From RYN-433 sp036558265 (GTDB taxonomy: Bacteria; Planctomycetota; Phycisphaerae; Tepidisphaerales; Tepidisphaeraceae): 37,873 nucleotides of DNA. This document shows positions 16,377 through 25,225 of this stretch, one piece after another; the stretch's first letter is position 1; every line of letters starts with the position of its first letter. Location: the NCBI GenBank assembly GCA_036558265.1, contig DATBFY010000664.1:1-37873 (forward strand), read 5' to 3'. Made by a program: the position numbers and the translations under genes. The notes under the pieces were generated by a model that was not told the DNA's origin, did no database searches, and saw only the letters and a list, made by a program, of their open reading frames with translations.

Positions 16377-18592
16377 TTGCCGCCTTTCTTCATTATCTCG
16401 TCCTGTTTCTGCTTCGCGATCGCCTGCTCCGCCGCCTGCTTATAAAGGAACTCGACGTGGCCGTCGCCGAAGAGGAGGTTCACGCCCACTGCGTTGGGTC
16501 GAAACTTCTCGTGGGCCACGATGACGTTGGGCGGCGTCTGGTTGGTTTTGCCGGCGCCCAGGTACTCGTAATCGCTGTCCTTGCTGACCCAGGCCGCCAG
16601 CGCTTCCTTGTCCTGGTTGCGCGGCGCACGCGTGCGGGTCTCGGGGTTGACGAAGACGTCTATGGTGATGTCCTGCGTCAGGAGCAGCTCGCCCATCTCG
16701 GCCGGGTACTTGCCCTTGTTCTCGTTGGCGTACAAAAGCATCGCCTGTCCGATCATGCGCAGGTTGCTGGCGCTCTTGATGCGGTTGGCGTTGATGCGCG
16801 CCTTGGCGAGCGCGGGCAGCGCCACGCCCATGAAGATCGTCTGCTCCGCCGCCAGCGCCGGGCCCATCCCCCCCGCCGCCAGGATCTGGCTGCCCGGGAA
16901 GGGGCTGATCTCCTTGAAGTGATACCCGTCCTTATCCGGCCACGCGATGCCGGCGGCGGGCGTCACGTGGGGCAAGAGCTTGGTCAACGTCGGCATCGCC
17001 ATCGCCGGCGTCTTGGCGCCGAAGAGGTCCGCCATTCCAAGGTACACCCGGGCCAGCATCAGGACTTCCTGATAGCCTTCCGTCGTCACCTTGGGCAGAT
17101 CGGAGTAACTGATCGCGGTGACCGACCGACCTTCAGGCGTCAACCGCTTTCGCAACGCCACAAAATCCGGGTTGTCCAGGATCGACTTCCCACCCGATTT
17201 CACATGCTCGTAGGCCCCGCTGATCACCTGCGGATAAAGCCCCGCGTACAGCACCCCATCCTTGATCGCCCACGACGGCGCGACGAACGGAACGGCGAGG
17301 TAATGGATCGTCAGGTCCCCCTGCTGCACCGTGTTGAACGCGACCGTCACCGGCCCGCCCGCCATCCCCTCCTTCATCATCCCGTTGAGCAGTTTTTCCA
17401 ATTGTCCCAGCGCCTGCTCGGCCTTGGCGGGCTCCTTCAGGCGGTTCACGACCGTCAACCCCAGGATTCCGCTCCCCCCCACCGCCGGGTTCGAATAGAC
17501 GACCCATTCATCCCCCAGCGTGTCGAGGATGTCGCCCTGCAGGTCCATGCCGATCATCTGCTTGACCTGGTCGAGCCCGCCCTCGAAGTCCTGGCTGGTT
17601 GCCGGATCGATCTTACGCACCATCTCGCGCACGGTACCCAGCAGACCCCCCAGGTCGAAGTGCCCCGCGGCCGCCATCGTCGCCGTCGCCGGAATCGTCC
17701 GCAGCGCCTGGTCCGACAGCGGTTTTGCCTCCAGCAGGAACTTCACCAGCCCGCTGCGCGGCTCGGGTGATTCGAGGTACGCCTGGCTCGACCACTCCTT
17801 GGCGTCGAACCCCGCCCCCCAGGCGATGCGCTTGAGCGACTTGATCCCCAGCGCCTCCTTCACCGCCTCGATCGTCGGCTTCGCCTGTGCCGGAGCGAAC
17901 TTCGCCGCGATCTGGTCGTGAAACGCCACGGCGGCGTCCACATCCAGGTAGAGCGCCGCCACCGGATCCTTGGCGACCTGTCCCATCGCCGCCACGAACT
18001 CCTTCCGCGCCGACAGCGCCGGCGCGGGTTTCTGCTTCGCACTCACCGCCATCGCGCCCAGGTTGATTACCACCAGCCCATCCTGCTCTTCGGGCAGCAC
18101 GGGAAATGGCGGCGGGGGATCCATGTGCGCCACGCGCGTCCGCACCGCCTCCACCATCGCGCCGGCCTCCTTGCCTGCCTGGCAGATGATCGATACCCGC
18201 GGCAGCGGCGCGTCGGGGTTGGTCAGGTCCGCCCCGCCGAAGTAGATCGCCGTCGGGTGCCGCCACATCGGCCCGCCGACCGCCGACAGCAATCCCGTCC
18301 ACGCCTCTGCGTCCTCGTCGCCGTGGCCCAGGTTCTCCAGCAGTCGCGGCATCGATTCGTTGATCAGTTCCGGCAGGCTCGACGCGTCGATCACCGCCTT
18401 TAAGTGCGATCCGGCGTAACCCGGACCCATCGACTCGGCGCCGCTCCAACCCACGTACAGGATCGCGTCCGCCGGCACCCGATCCGCCAGCGGCGGTTCT
18501 GCCGCCACCCGCAACGGCGCCGCCGACACCGCCAGCAGCGCCACGACCATGCCAACCCACAACCCGATGCAACGACCACCGATCCGCGTCAT
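16373..18592 (-). CDS. Exported DUF3352-like protein with pseudopilin-type C-terminus (second in operon)
   Basis: 739 residues. A signal peptide ends near VAAE, followed by PLADRVPADAILYVGWSG and the shared GPGYAGSHLKAV and GPMWRHPTAIYFGG segments. The C-terminal block has SNLRMIGQAMLLYANENKGK, KYPAEMGEL and LLFGDGHVEFL, the pseudopilin-like H-X9-DG-type region. It overlaps the upstream paralog by four bases (ATGA, 18589-18592) and the downstream paralog in the same way. It is about as long as the others and clearly closest to the first gene. The three may form a hetero-oligomer or act on related ligands; that is inference. Confidence 0.85.
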   Translation of the reverse strand: MTRIGGRCIGLWVGMVVALLAVSAAPLRVAAEPPLADRVPADAILYVGWSGAESMGPGYAGSHLKAVIDASSLPELINESMPRLLENLGHGDEDAEAWTGLLSAVGGPMWRHPTAIYFGGADLTNPDAPLPRVSIICQAGKEAGAMVEAVRTRVAHMDPPPPFPVLPEEQDGLVVINLGAMAVSAKQKPAPALSARKEFVAAMGQVAKDPVAALYLDVDAAVAFHDQIAAKFAPAQAKPTIEAVKEALGIKSLKRIAWGAGFDAKEWSSQAYLESPEPRSGLVKFLLEAKPLSDQALRTIPATATMAAAGHFDLGGLLGTVREMVRKIDPATSQDFEGGLDQVKQMIGMDLQGDILDTLGDEWVVYSNPAVGGSGILGLTVVNRLKEPAKAEQALGQLEKLLNGMMKEGMAGGPVTVAFNTVQQGDLTIHYLAVPFVAPSWAIKDGVLYAGLYPQVISGAYEHVKSGGKSILDNPDFVALRKRLTPEGRSVTAISYSDLPKVTTEGYQEVLMLARVYLGMADLFGAKTPAMAMPTLTKLLPHVTPAAGIAWPDKDGYHFKEISPFPGSQILAAGGMGPALAAEQTIFMGVALPALAKARINANRIKSASNLRMIGQAMLLYANENKGKYPAEMGELLLTQDITIDVFVNPETRTRAPRNQDKEALAAWVSKDSDYEYLGAGKTNQTPPNVIVAHEKFRPNAVGVNLLFGDGHVEFLYKQAAEQAIAKQKQDEIMKKGGK

Positions 18593-20763
18593 AACCCACC
18601 GGCGCCTTTCTTTCCGGCCTCTTGATCCTGGATCATCTTCCTCGCGTTGGGCATCATCTGGAATTCGACGTGCCCGTCACCGAACAGCATGTTCATCCCC
18701 TGCCCCCCGTGCGCGCCCGGCTTCTCGTACAACACGATCGTCTCCGGGCCCGCCGTGATGTTCATCCCCTTCCCAAGGTAGACGTAATCGCTGTGCACGT
18801 TCACCCAGTTCGCCTCTTCATTCTTGTTCGCGAATGCCGGCAATTCCGTCGTCTGCCCGGAGGGGCACGCGAATACCGCGGCCGTCAATTCTTCCGTCTT
18901 CACCAGTGTCCCCAGGTCCGGCGGATATTTCCCCTTGTTCTCGTTCGAGTACAGGAGGATTCCCTGCCCGATCTGCCGCATGTTCGACCCGCACTTCACC
19001 CGGTTGGCCGTCTCCCGCGCCCGGTTGAGCGAGGGCAGCAGGATGCTCACCAACAGCGCCTGTTGCGCCATCAGCACCTGCCCGCCGCCCCCGGCGGTGA
19101 ACATCGTGCTCCCCGGGAACGGCTCGACGCTCTTCGCGTGCCACCCCGCCGCGTCCACCCAGCTCACGCTTCCTGCCGGCGCGAGGTGCGGCATGATCTT
19201 CCGCAGCGGCGGGAGCAGCATCGCCGGGCTGTCGGCGCCGAACATGTCCGCCATCCCCACGTAGATCCGCAACACCATCAGGATCTGCTGGTACGCCTCG
19301 GGCGCGCTCTTGGGCAGGTTGGCGAACGTGAACCCGCTCGCGTTGGGCACGTTGCCCAGGCGCTTGCGCACGGCCACGAAATCTTCGTTGTCCAGGATCG
19401 ATTTCCCCCCCTCGCTCACCTGCTCCACCCCCCCCTGCACCACCTGCGGGTAAAGTCCCAGGTACAGGTTCCCGTGATCCACCGACCACGTCGGCGAGAC
19501 GAACGGGATCGCGAACTCGTGCAGCGTCGCGCCTCCCGCGATCTTCTCCTCCTTGAACTGCACCGTCATCCCGTTCTCCGCCATGGCCTGTTGCAACAAC
19601 CCGTTGGCCGTCCCCTCTAGTTTGGTCAGCGACGCCTCGAGCTTACTGGCGTCCTTGGCCTTGTTGACCAGCGAGAAGCCCAGCAACCCCTCGCCCGCGG
19701 CCATCGGATCGACGTAAACCGCCCAGTCTTCCCCCAGCACGTCGAACAGGTCGGTCTGGAGGTCTAATCCGATCATCTGCTTGATCTGCGCAAATCCGTT
19801 TTCGACCTCCTGCCCCGCGTTCGGATCGAATTGCGCGATCGCCTGGCGGATGCCCCGCACCAGCCCGCCCAGGTCGAACTTCCCCGCCGCCGCAACCGTC
19901 GCCGTCTGAGGGATCGCTTTCACGATCTCGTCGCTGAGCGGCCTGGCGTCGAACATCCCCGGGATCGCCCCCCGGCGCGGCGCCGGCGCATCCACGAACG
20001 CCTGCCCCATCCAGTCCCGCTGGTCGAAACCGGCCGTCCAGATGAAACGGCGCACTCCCTCCAACCCGAGGATCTGCTTCGCTTTGGCCCAGGTCGGCCC
20101 CTGCGGCGCGTTGGCCATCATCTGGTCCGCCAGCTTCACGATGCCTTCCACATCGATATAGACGGCGGCCACCGGTTGTTTTTGCACCTGGGCCAGCGCC
20201 GATTGGAACTTAGTGGCGGTTTGGAGCGCGGCGGCGGGCTTCTGGGCAGCGCCCCACCCTTTCGCGCCCGCGGCGATCGCCACCACCCCCCCCTGCTCCT
20301 CTACCTTGATCTCGAAGGGCGGCGTCGCGTTGGCCATCACCTGCTTCAATTGTGCGGCCAAAGCCGGGCCCTCGGCTCCGGCATCACAGACCAAGGCGAT
20401 CTTCGGCACGGGCCCCGCGTTTGGATCGATGTCCAGCCCCCCGAAATAGAAGGCTGTCGGGTGCCGCCACATCGGCCCGCCAATTGCCGACGCCAGGGCC
20501 GCGAACTTCCGCGCTTCCGGGGCCTTGGCGCCCAGCTTCTGCATCAACCGCGGCAAGGACACATTGACCAGTTCAGAAAACTTCGACTCCTTCAGCACCG
20601 CTTCCAGGTGCGATCCCGCGTAGCCCGGCCCCATCGAGTCCGCCCCGCTCCAACCGACGTAGACCAGCGCGTCCGCCGGCACCCGATCCGCCAGGGGCTG
20701 AGCCTCGACGCGCGAGACCAGGCCGAGCACCACCAGCATTGCCGTAACAATCGATGACCGCAT
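18589..20763 (-). CDS. Exported DUF3352-like protein with pseudopilin-type C-terminus (first in operon)
   Basis: 724 residues and the operon's leading gene. ATG 20763 has GGGAGGA five bases upstream. The signal peptide MRSSIVTAMLVVLGLVSRVEA is followed by QPLADRVPADALVYVGWSG. Later landmarks shared with the second gene are GPGYAGSHLEAVL, GGPMWRHPTAFYFGG, GNLYLGLYPQVVQGG and KSILDNEDFVAVRKRL. The C-terminus has SNMRQIGQGILLYSNENKGK, FACPSGQ, YVYLGKG and MLFGDGHVEFQ. There is no N-terminal prepilin methylation motif, so the C-terminal block is a module, not a pilin. It lies 94 bases after mnmE on the same strand. Confidence 0.87.
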   Translation of the reverse strand: MRSSIVTAMLVVLGLVSRVEAQPLADRVPADALVYVGWSGADSMGPGYAGSHLEAVLKESKFSELVNVSLPRLMQKLGAKAPEARKFAALASAIGGPMWRHPTAFYFGGLDIDPNAGPVPKIALVCDAGAEGPALAAQLKQVMANATPPFEIKVEEQGGVVAIAAGAKGWGAAQKPAAALQTATKFQSALAQVQKQPVAAVYIDVEGIVKLADQMMANAPQGPTWAKAKQILGLEGVRRFIWTAGFDQRDWMGQAFVDAPAPRRGAIPGMFDARPLSDEIVKAIPQTATVAAAGKFDLGGLVRGIRQAIAQFDPNAGQEVENGFAQIKQMIGLDLQTDLFDVLGEDWAVYVDPMAAGEGLLGFSLVNKAKDASKLEASLTKLEGTANGLLQQAMAENGMTVQFKEEKIAGGATLHEFAIPFVSPTWSVDHGNLYLGLYPQVVQGGVEQVSEGGKSILDNEDFVAVRKRLGNVPNASGFTFANLPKSAPEAYQQILMVLRIYVGMADMFGADSPAMLLPPLRKIMPHLAPAGSVSWVDAAGWHAKSVEPFPGSTMFTAGGGGQVLMAQQALLVSILLPSLNRARETANRVKCGSNMRQIGQGILLYSNENKGKYPPDLGTLVKTEELTAAVFACPSGQTTELPAFANKNEEANWVNVHSDYVYLGKGMNITAGPETIVLYEKPGAHGGQGMNMLFGDGHVEFQMMPNARKMIQDQEAGKKGAGGL

Positions 20764-20857
20764 GAGTCCTCCCTCACGTGAAAGTGTGTATGGCCGCTCA
20801 CGTTACCGATCGGGAGCCGCAATTCAAGCGTGAAGTCAGGAGCCACCAAACGCCAGG

Positions 20858-22138
20858 TCACTTCCCGATGCAGAACTCCGAAAAGATCCGCCCCAGCAGA
20901 TCGTCCGGAGATACCGCCCCGACGATTCCGCCCAGCGCGTCCAGTGCTTCTCTGAGCTCCAGCGCGACGACTTCGCTGCCGGCGTCGATGGCCGACGTCA
21001 CCCGCCCCAGCGCGTCCGTGGCCTGTTCGATCGCGCGCACGTGCCGTGCGTTCAGGGCCAAACCCGCGCCACCCCCGTCCGGGCCGAAGGCCAGCTCGTC
21101 CAGGCGCGCCCGCAGGTCGTCCATCCCTTCACCGGTGATGGCGGACACGCCGTCCACATCCTTCTGCAGGTCGACTTTACTCTTCACGACCAGGTCCGGG
21201 AGACGAGGCATGTCCAGTGGCTTTGCGCCTGCGGTGACGTCTTGGACCACAACGACCAGGTCGGCGGCGTGCAGTTCACGCAGCGCTTGTTCGCGCATTT
21301 GCCGTGGGATTTCCCCATCCGCCGTGTCTTCCAACCCGGCGACATCGACGATCCGCACGGTGCCGCGCTTGAGCCGCACTTCCGCCCAGATCGCATCCCT
21401 TGTCGTGCCCGCGACGTCCGACACCACCGCTCGATGGGTGCCGGCCAGCGCGTTGAGGAGGGTGCTCTTGCCGGCATTGGGCCGGCCGACCAGGACGATG
21501 CGCGGCTCGTGGGCGAGGCGTTCGAAGCGGGGGCTGTCATGAATGAGGGCGCGCAAATCATTCAAGGCCTGGTCGCAGCGCTGACGGACCTGGTCGGCGG
21601 AGATGAAGGTGATGTCTTCGTCGGTGAAGTCGATTCCAACTTCCACCAGCGCAAGGGCTTGCGCGACGGAATCGGTGACGGGGGATAATCGGCGAGCGAG
21701 CTCGCCCGCTAAAAGCTGGCGGGCGGCGCGGGCTTCACGCTCGCTTTGCGCGGCGATCGTCGCCGCAACTCCTTCCGCCTGCGTTAAGTCCATGCGGCCA
21801 TTGAAGTAGGCCCGGGCGGTGAACTCGCCGGCCTCCGCCTGCCGCGCGCCGCTGCGGACGACCTCGTCGAGGATCATGCGCGCCAGAACCGGGTTGCCGG
21901 GGATGTGGAACTCGACCAGATCCTCCCCCGTGTAACTGCGGGGTGCCGAAAACCCGTAAGCCCAGCAGCGCACCCCCGGCCAGAGGTTGCACGAGAGCGC
22001 CATTCCCGGCTCGATGGTGTGGATTTCGGTCAGGTCCCGCGCGATGTGGTGCGCCTGGGCGCCACTGATTCGCACGATCATCCGCCCGGCCGCGCCGACC
22101 GCGCTGCTGATGGCCGCTATCGTCTCCGGGGAGTTCAT
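20858..22138 (-). CDS. mnmE: tRNA modification GTPase MnmE
   Basis: 426 residues. With MnmG it installs the carboxymethylaminomethyl or aminomethyl group at uridine 34 of tRNAs. The N-terminal folate-binding domain has TIAAISSAVGAAGRMIVRISG and SYTGEDLVEFHIPGNPVLA. The embedded GTPase has the P-loop GRPNAGKS (218-225), the switch I region DVAGTTRDAI, and DVAGLE at G3 (usually DTAG). The G4 motif appears as SKVD rather than NKxD. The protein ends FCIGK with the essential C-terminal cysteine. ATG 22138 lies 24 bases after the yidC stop, the common bacterial yidC-mnmE order. The length is slightly short but complete. Confidence 0.95.
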   Translation of the reverse strand: MNSPETIAAISSAVGAAGRMIVRISGAQAHHIARDLTEIHTIEPGMALSCNLWPGVRCWAYGFSAPRSYTGEDLVEFHIPGNPVLARMILDEVVRSGARQAEAGEFTARAYFNGRMDLTQAEGVAATIAAQSEREARAARQLLAGELARRLSPVTDSVAQALALVEVGIDFTDEDITFISADQVRQRCDQALNDLRALIHDSPRFERLAHEPRIVLVGRPNAGKSTLLNALAGTHRAVVSDVAGTTRDAIWAEVRLKRGTVRIVDVAGLEDTADGEIPRQMREQALRELHAADLVVVVQDVTAGAKPLDMPRLPDLVVKSKVDLQKDVDGVSAITGEGMDDLRARLDELAFGPDGGGAGLALNARHVRAIEQATDALGRVTSAIDAGSEVVALELREALDALGGIVGAVSPDDLLGRIFSEFCIGK

Positions 22139-22162
22139 GGCGATCCGCCCCGCGCCGCACTA

Positions 22163-22663
22163 TCAGGGTCGGCCTTGCCGGCCCTGCCGCCGCTGCTTGT
22201 CGGCGTGGCGCTGGATCTCCTCGGCCTTTTCCATCAGGCGCCCGAGGAGACCCTTGGACTTGGGCTCTTCCTTCTTCGCGGCTTTGCCGCCCTTGGGCGG
22301 AGGCGGGGCATCAACGATGGTCGGCCCGAGGTCTTCGAGCGCTTCGCGCTCCTGGATGTGCTTGCGGATCACCTTGCTCTCGAGGATGCCGAAGGCGGTG
22401 CTCGTGAGGATGTAGAGGTTCAACCCGCTCGGGCCGTTGTAGAGCATGAACGGGAAGAGCAGCGTGCTCATCCACGTCATCATCTTCTGCTGCGATTCCT
22501 GCTCCGGAGTCATCGCCGCCGGCTTGGGCTGGAACTTGGTCTGCACGTAGAAGACCACGCCCATGAGGATCGGAAGGATGTTGATGCCGTGGATCGAGAA
22601 TAAGAAGAGCGACACCGGCTGAGAGAACTTGACGAGGTAGTCCGGCTGCGAGAGATCCTTCAT
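22163..22663 (-). CDS. yidC: YidC C-terminal fragment after in-frame TAG
   Basis: This is the C-terminal 166 residues of the membrane insertase, in the same frame as the upstream part. It starts at the first ATG after the stop codon, MKDLSQPDYLVKF. It carries the last transmembrane helices, with PILMGVVFYVQTKF, MTWMSTLLFPFMLYNGPSGL and NLYILTSTAFGILE, then a Lys-rich tail. The frame is open from the TAG at 22738 down to here: the intervening 24 codons encode IALWNALQSTFELRQAPFLY and match the family. So it is not a separate gene; it should be one protein with the N-terminal part. As an independent translation product from this ATG there is no ribosome binding site. Confidence 0.85.
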   Translation of the reverse strand: MKDLSQPDYLVKFSQPVSLFLFSIHGINILPILMGVVFYVQTKFQPKPAAMTPEQESQQKMMTWMSTLLFPFMLYNGPSGLNLYILTSTAFGILESKVIRKHIQEREALEDLGPTIVDAPPPPKGGKAAKKEEPKSKGLLGRLMEKAEEIQRHADKQRRQGRQGRP

Positions 22664-22735
22664 CCAGGTAAAACCGTAGAGGAACGGCGCCTGGCGCAGC
22701 TCGAAGGTGCTCTGCAGCGCGTTCCACAGCGCGAT

Positions 22736-22738
22736 CTA
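22736..22738 (-). other. yidC: In-frame amber codon in yidC
   Basis: Minus-strand frame: CAG ATA CCG ATC TAG ATC GCG CTG TGG. The residue context QIPI-*-IALW aligns with the conserved YidC segment (E. coli QMPIFLALY). In related sequences an aromatic residue, probably Trp (TGG), would be expected. A single G-to-A change explains it. Other genes here end normally in TAG, so TAG is not globally reassigned. Confidence 0.9.
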
Positions 22739-24286
22739 GATCGGTATCTGCAGGAACATGGGCAGACAACCGAGCACCGGCGTGAAGCCCTGCTCCTTGT
22801 AGAACTCCATCTGGGCCTTGGCGAGCATCTCCTTGTCGTCGGCGTACTTCTTCTTGAGCTTTTCCAGCTCGGGTCCCATCTTCTGCATCTTCACCATGTG
22901 CACCTGGGACTTCTTGGTGATCGGGTGAAGGATCGCGCGGACGACCAGCACCAGGCCGATGATCGCCAGGCCCCAGTCGCGCGTGACGAAGTGGAACGCG
23001 GTGAGCAGCCAGACCATGAACGTGATCAGCGGCTGCCAGGTGCAGATTGAGCAGAGCCAGGCGTAACCCGAGGTGCTCTTGATGACCAGCGTCTCGTCAT
23101 AGCGGCGCGGGACCTGGGCGTAATACTCGGTCGCCAGCGTCTTGCGCCACTTGGGGCCGAAGAACGTTTCGAAGTCGACAGCCGCGGACGCCCTGGGCGC
23201 GACCGTAAGGTCGGAGGTCTCGACGTGCATCACGACGCGGCGGTCGTCGGCGTTCTCGGCGGTGGGGTTGAGCAGCTCGCCCGAAACCTTGGCGATCCAT
23301 TTCGCGTACGGCTCGCCCGACGAGTGCGGCACCGGGCGCGCGATCGCGTTGAAGTAGGCGCTCTGAGTGCCCGGCCAGACCAGCGGCTCACCCTTGTCGC
23401 TCTTGGTGAACTCCTTGTACTTGTGGTCCTTGGTGAACTCGGACTCGACCAGGTGCGCAACGACCCGGAGGTCGCCTTCCTTCAAGTACCCGAAGATGAA
23501 GCTCTGGTCCGGGCTTCGTTCCAACTCCCGCGGGGGCACCGTCGGGCCGTTGAAGGTCGTGCGCACGGTCAGCGGGCGGTCGGTCAGGTTCTCGACGCGC
23601 TGGCTGACGTCGACCTGGCAACCCTCGGGGGTCTTCGGGTCGTCGCTGCGCGGTGTAAGCGTGTAGGTCTTGATGATACGGGCGATCGGGGTATCGCCGG
23701 CATCGCCGAGGATGTCTACCGAGAACCGGGCAGACGTTGCATCGGCGGATTCCTGCCGCCAGGAGACGTTCCAGAGGTCGATCGTGTGGCCGTCGATGGT
23801 TATCGAGCGGGTCTGGAGCGAGCGGGTGTCCTCGCGGACGTTTCCGTCCACGACGAGGGGTTCCTGGAACGTGTAGGGCGTTTTGGGGTCTTCGGCGGAC
23901 TTTCGGAACTGGTTCAGGGTCACCGAGTTGATTGCGGCGCCGCGCCGGTCCAGCTCGACGCCCATCGTGAAGTTCTTGTCGTCCCTGGCGACCGAGCCCA
24001 GCGTGACGGGCAGCGTGCCCTTCTCGTCGCCGCGGGCACGCCACGTGCCCGCCGGCGCCGTCGTAAGCGTGCCGCCGGTCGCGGCGACGGCGCGCGTCGT
24101 CGCTCGTGTCGTCGCCGCCGCCCCCGCCGTCTGCGTCGTTGCCACTTGCGTGGTCGCGGGCTGCTGGCTGGCCTGCTGCTGGCCGGGCTTCCAGTTCGGG
24201 TAAAGCCAGTGCAGGACGTACTGGTAACCCATGAGGATCGCCAGGGCCACCAGCATGGCCGTGATCATTTTCTTGGTATCGCCCAT
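22736..24286 (-). CDS. yidC: YidC/Oxa1 membrane protein insertase, N-terminal part ending at TAG
   Basis: 516 residues read before the amber codon; the complete frame (22163-24286) would be 707 codons. YidC inserts and folds inner-membrane proteins, alone or with SecYEG. The first transmembrane helix is KKMITAMLVALAILMGYQYVL. A long Gln/Ala/Thr-rich linker, a large periplasmic beta domain (with TLTPRSDD, RTTFNGPTVPPREL) and the insertase core follow: GYAWLCSICTWQPLITFMVW, DWGLAIIGLVLVVRAILHPI, KMGPELEKLKKKYADD, and EQGFTPVLGCLPMFLQIPI. The break falls in a core helix, so the truncated product would be inactive. ATG 24286 lies 14 bases after the metallophosphoesterase stop. Downstream is mnmE. 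Confidence 0.92.
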   Translation of the reverse strand: MGDTKKMITAMLVALAILMGYQYVLHWLYPNWKPGQQQASQQPATTQVATTQTAGAAATTRATTRAVAATGGTLTTAPAGTWRARGDEKGTLPVTLGSVARDDKNFTMGVELDRRGAAINSVTLNQFRKSAEDPKTPYTFQEPLVVDGNVREDTRSLQTRSITIDGHTIDLWNVSWRQESADATSARFSVDILGDAGDTPIARIIKTYTLTPRSDDPKTPEGCQVDVSQRVENLTDRPLTVRTTFNGPTVPPRELERSPDQSFIFGYLKEGDLRVVAHLVESEFTKDHKYKEFTKSDKGEPLVWPGTQSAYFNAIARPVPHSSGEPYAKWIAKVSGELLNPTAENADDRRVVMHVETSDLTVAPRASAAVDFETFFGPKWRKTLATEYYAQVPRRYDETLVIKSTSGYAWLCSICTWQPLITFMVWLLTAFHFVTRDWGLAIIGLVLVVRAILHPITKKSQVHMVKMQKMGPELEKLKKKYADDKEMLAKAQMEFYKEQGFTPVLGCLPMFLQIPI

Positions 24287-24300
24287 CGATGGTTATCTTT

Positions 24301-25050
24301 TCATCTTCCGTCGAGGAGCCGTGTTCCGAGGAAGTTGTCCAGCTCGGGGATGGCCTCGACCTTTTTTACGGTCGTGTCAACGTCGTACGGCACGCGGACG
24401 AACTCGATGGCCGTATCGCTGACCACGACGAAACTGCTCCGCGGGTCGCGGTCCCGCGGCTGACCGACGCTCCCCACGTTGATGATCGCCTTCTCGTCGG
24501 TCAATTCGAACTTGTAATCCAGCTCGTCGGGACTATAAAAATCCGGCCCTTCTAGAAAGACCCCCGGCACGTGCGTGTGCCCGACGAAGCACAGCCGCTC
24601 GAACCGCTCGAAAATACTGACGAACTTGCCCGGGTTGGTGTAGATGTCGTCCGGGAAGATGTATTCATTAATCGGCCTGCGCGGGGAGGCGTGGACCGCG
24701 ACGAAGTCGTTGGTGCGGATCCGCACCGGGAGGCTGCCCAGGAACTTCCAGCGGGTGGCGCGGCGCTCGGCGTCGGTGTCGTTTTCGAATTCCTTGCGCG
24801 TCCAGAAGCAGGCCGCCTCGGCGCCGCTGTTGAAGTTAAACGGCTCGTAGAGGACGGCGAAGTCGTGGTTGCCCATGATCGCGGCCCGGCAGCGCGTGGC
24901 AACCAGGTCCAGGCACTCCATGGGGTTAGGCCCGTAGCCGACGATGTCGCCCAGGCAAACGATGTGCTGGATCTGCCGGCGTTCGATCTCCGCCAGGACG
25001 GCCGTGAAGGCCTCGAGATTTCCGTGGATGTCGCTGACGATGGCAAACAT
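24301..25050 (-). CDS. Calcineurin-like metallophosphoesterase
   Basis: 249 residues. All five metal-binding blocks of the binuclear metallophosphoesterase fold are present: SDIHGN, GDIVGYGPNP, GNHD, HASPRRP and GHTHVP. The two-domain arrangement resembles YfcE/COG0639-type phosphodiesterases of unknown substrate. It is a soluble protein without a signal peptide. ATG 25050 has no clear ribosome binding site, but a promoter at 25107-25135 gives a short leader. It may share transcription with yidC and mnmE, which follow on the same strand at 14- and 24-base gaps. Confidence 0.88.
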   Translation of the reverse strand: MFAIVSDIHGNLEAFTAVLAEIERRQIQHIVCLGDIVGYGPNPMECLDLVATRCRAAIMGNHDFAVLYEPFNFNSGAEAACFWTRKEFENDTDAERRATRWKFLGSLPVRIRTNDFVAVHASPRRPINEYIFPDDIYTNPGKFVSIFERFERLCFVGHTHVPGVFLEGPDFYSPDELDYKFELTDEKAIINVGSVGQPRDRDPRSSFVVVSDTAIEFVRVPYDVDTTVKKVEAIPELDNFLGTRLLDGR

Positions 25051-25106
25051 TGGCGCGCGGCGCGGACGCGGACGGCTGCCCGATTGTCGTTTCGGGAAGT
25101 CGGGGA

Positions 25107-25135
25107 ATGGTAAGGAGTGGGGGTAAACGCGTCAA
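25107..25135 (-). promoter_or_regulatory. Sigma-70-type promoter for metallophosphoesterase-yidC-mnmE
   Basis: Minus-strand TTGACG (25130-25135) and TACCAT (25107-25112) are separated by 17 bases. The matches are five and four of six, and the predicted leader is about 50 bases. It is the only good promoter between the response regulator and this minus-strand gene group. Confidence 0.5.
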
Positions 25136-25225
25136 ATGAGGGTGGGAAAGGTCGAACGAGGAGGGTGCACCTTCGGTGCGACCGCTAACTCAGTAGTCGC
25201 GCGATGGGGGGTTAAGAGGCGAAAC

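Noticed and set aside
14736..17770. Long plus-strand open frames of about 520 codons (14736-16307 and 16196-17770)
   Set aside because: They are antisense to the exported paralogs, rich in Arg/His/Pro, and show no domain or ribosome binding site.
22736..22738. Reassignment of TAG as a sense codon in this organism
   Set aside because: Several genes with normal ends, including the kinase (3041), the dehydrogenase (7231), sod and the small membrane protein (36646), stop at TAG.
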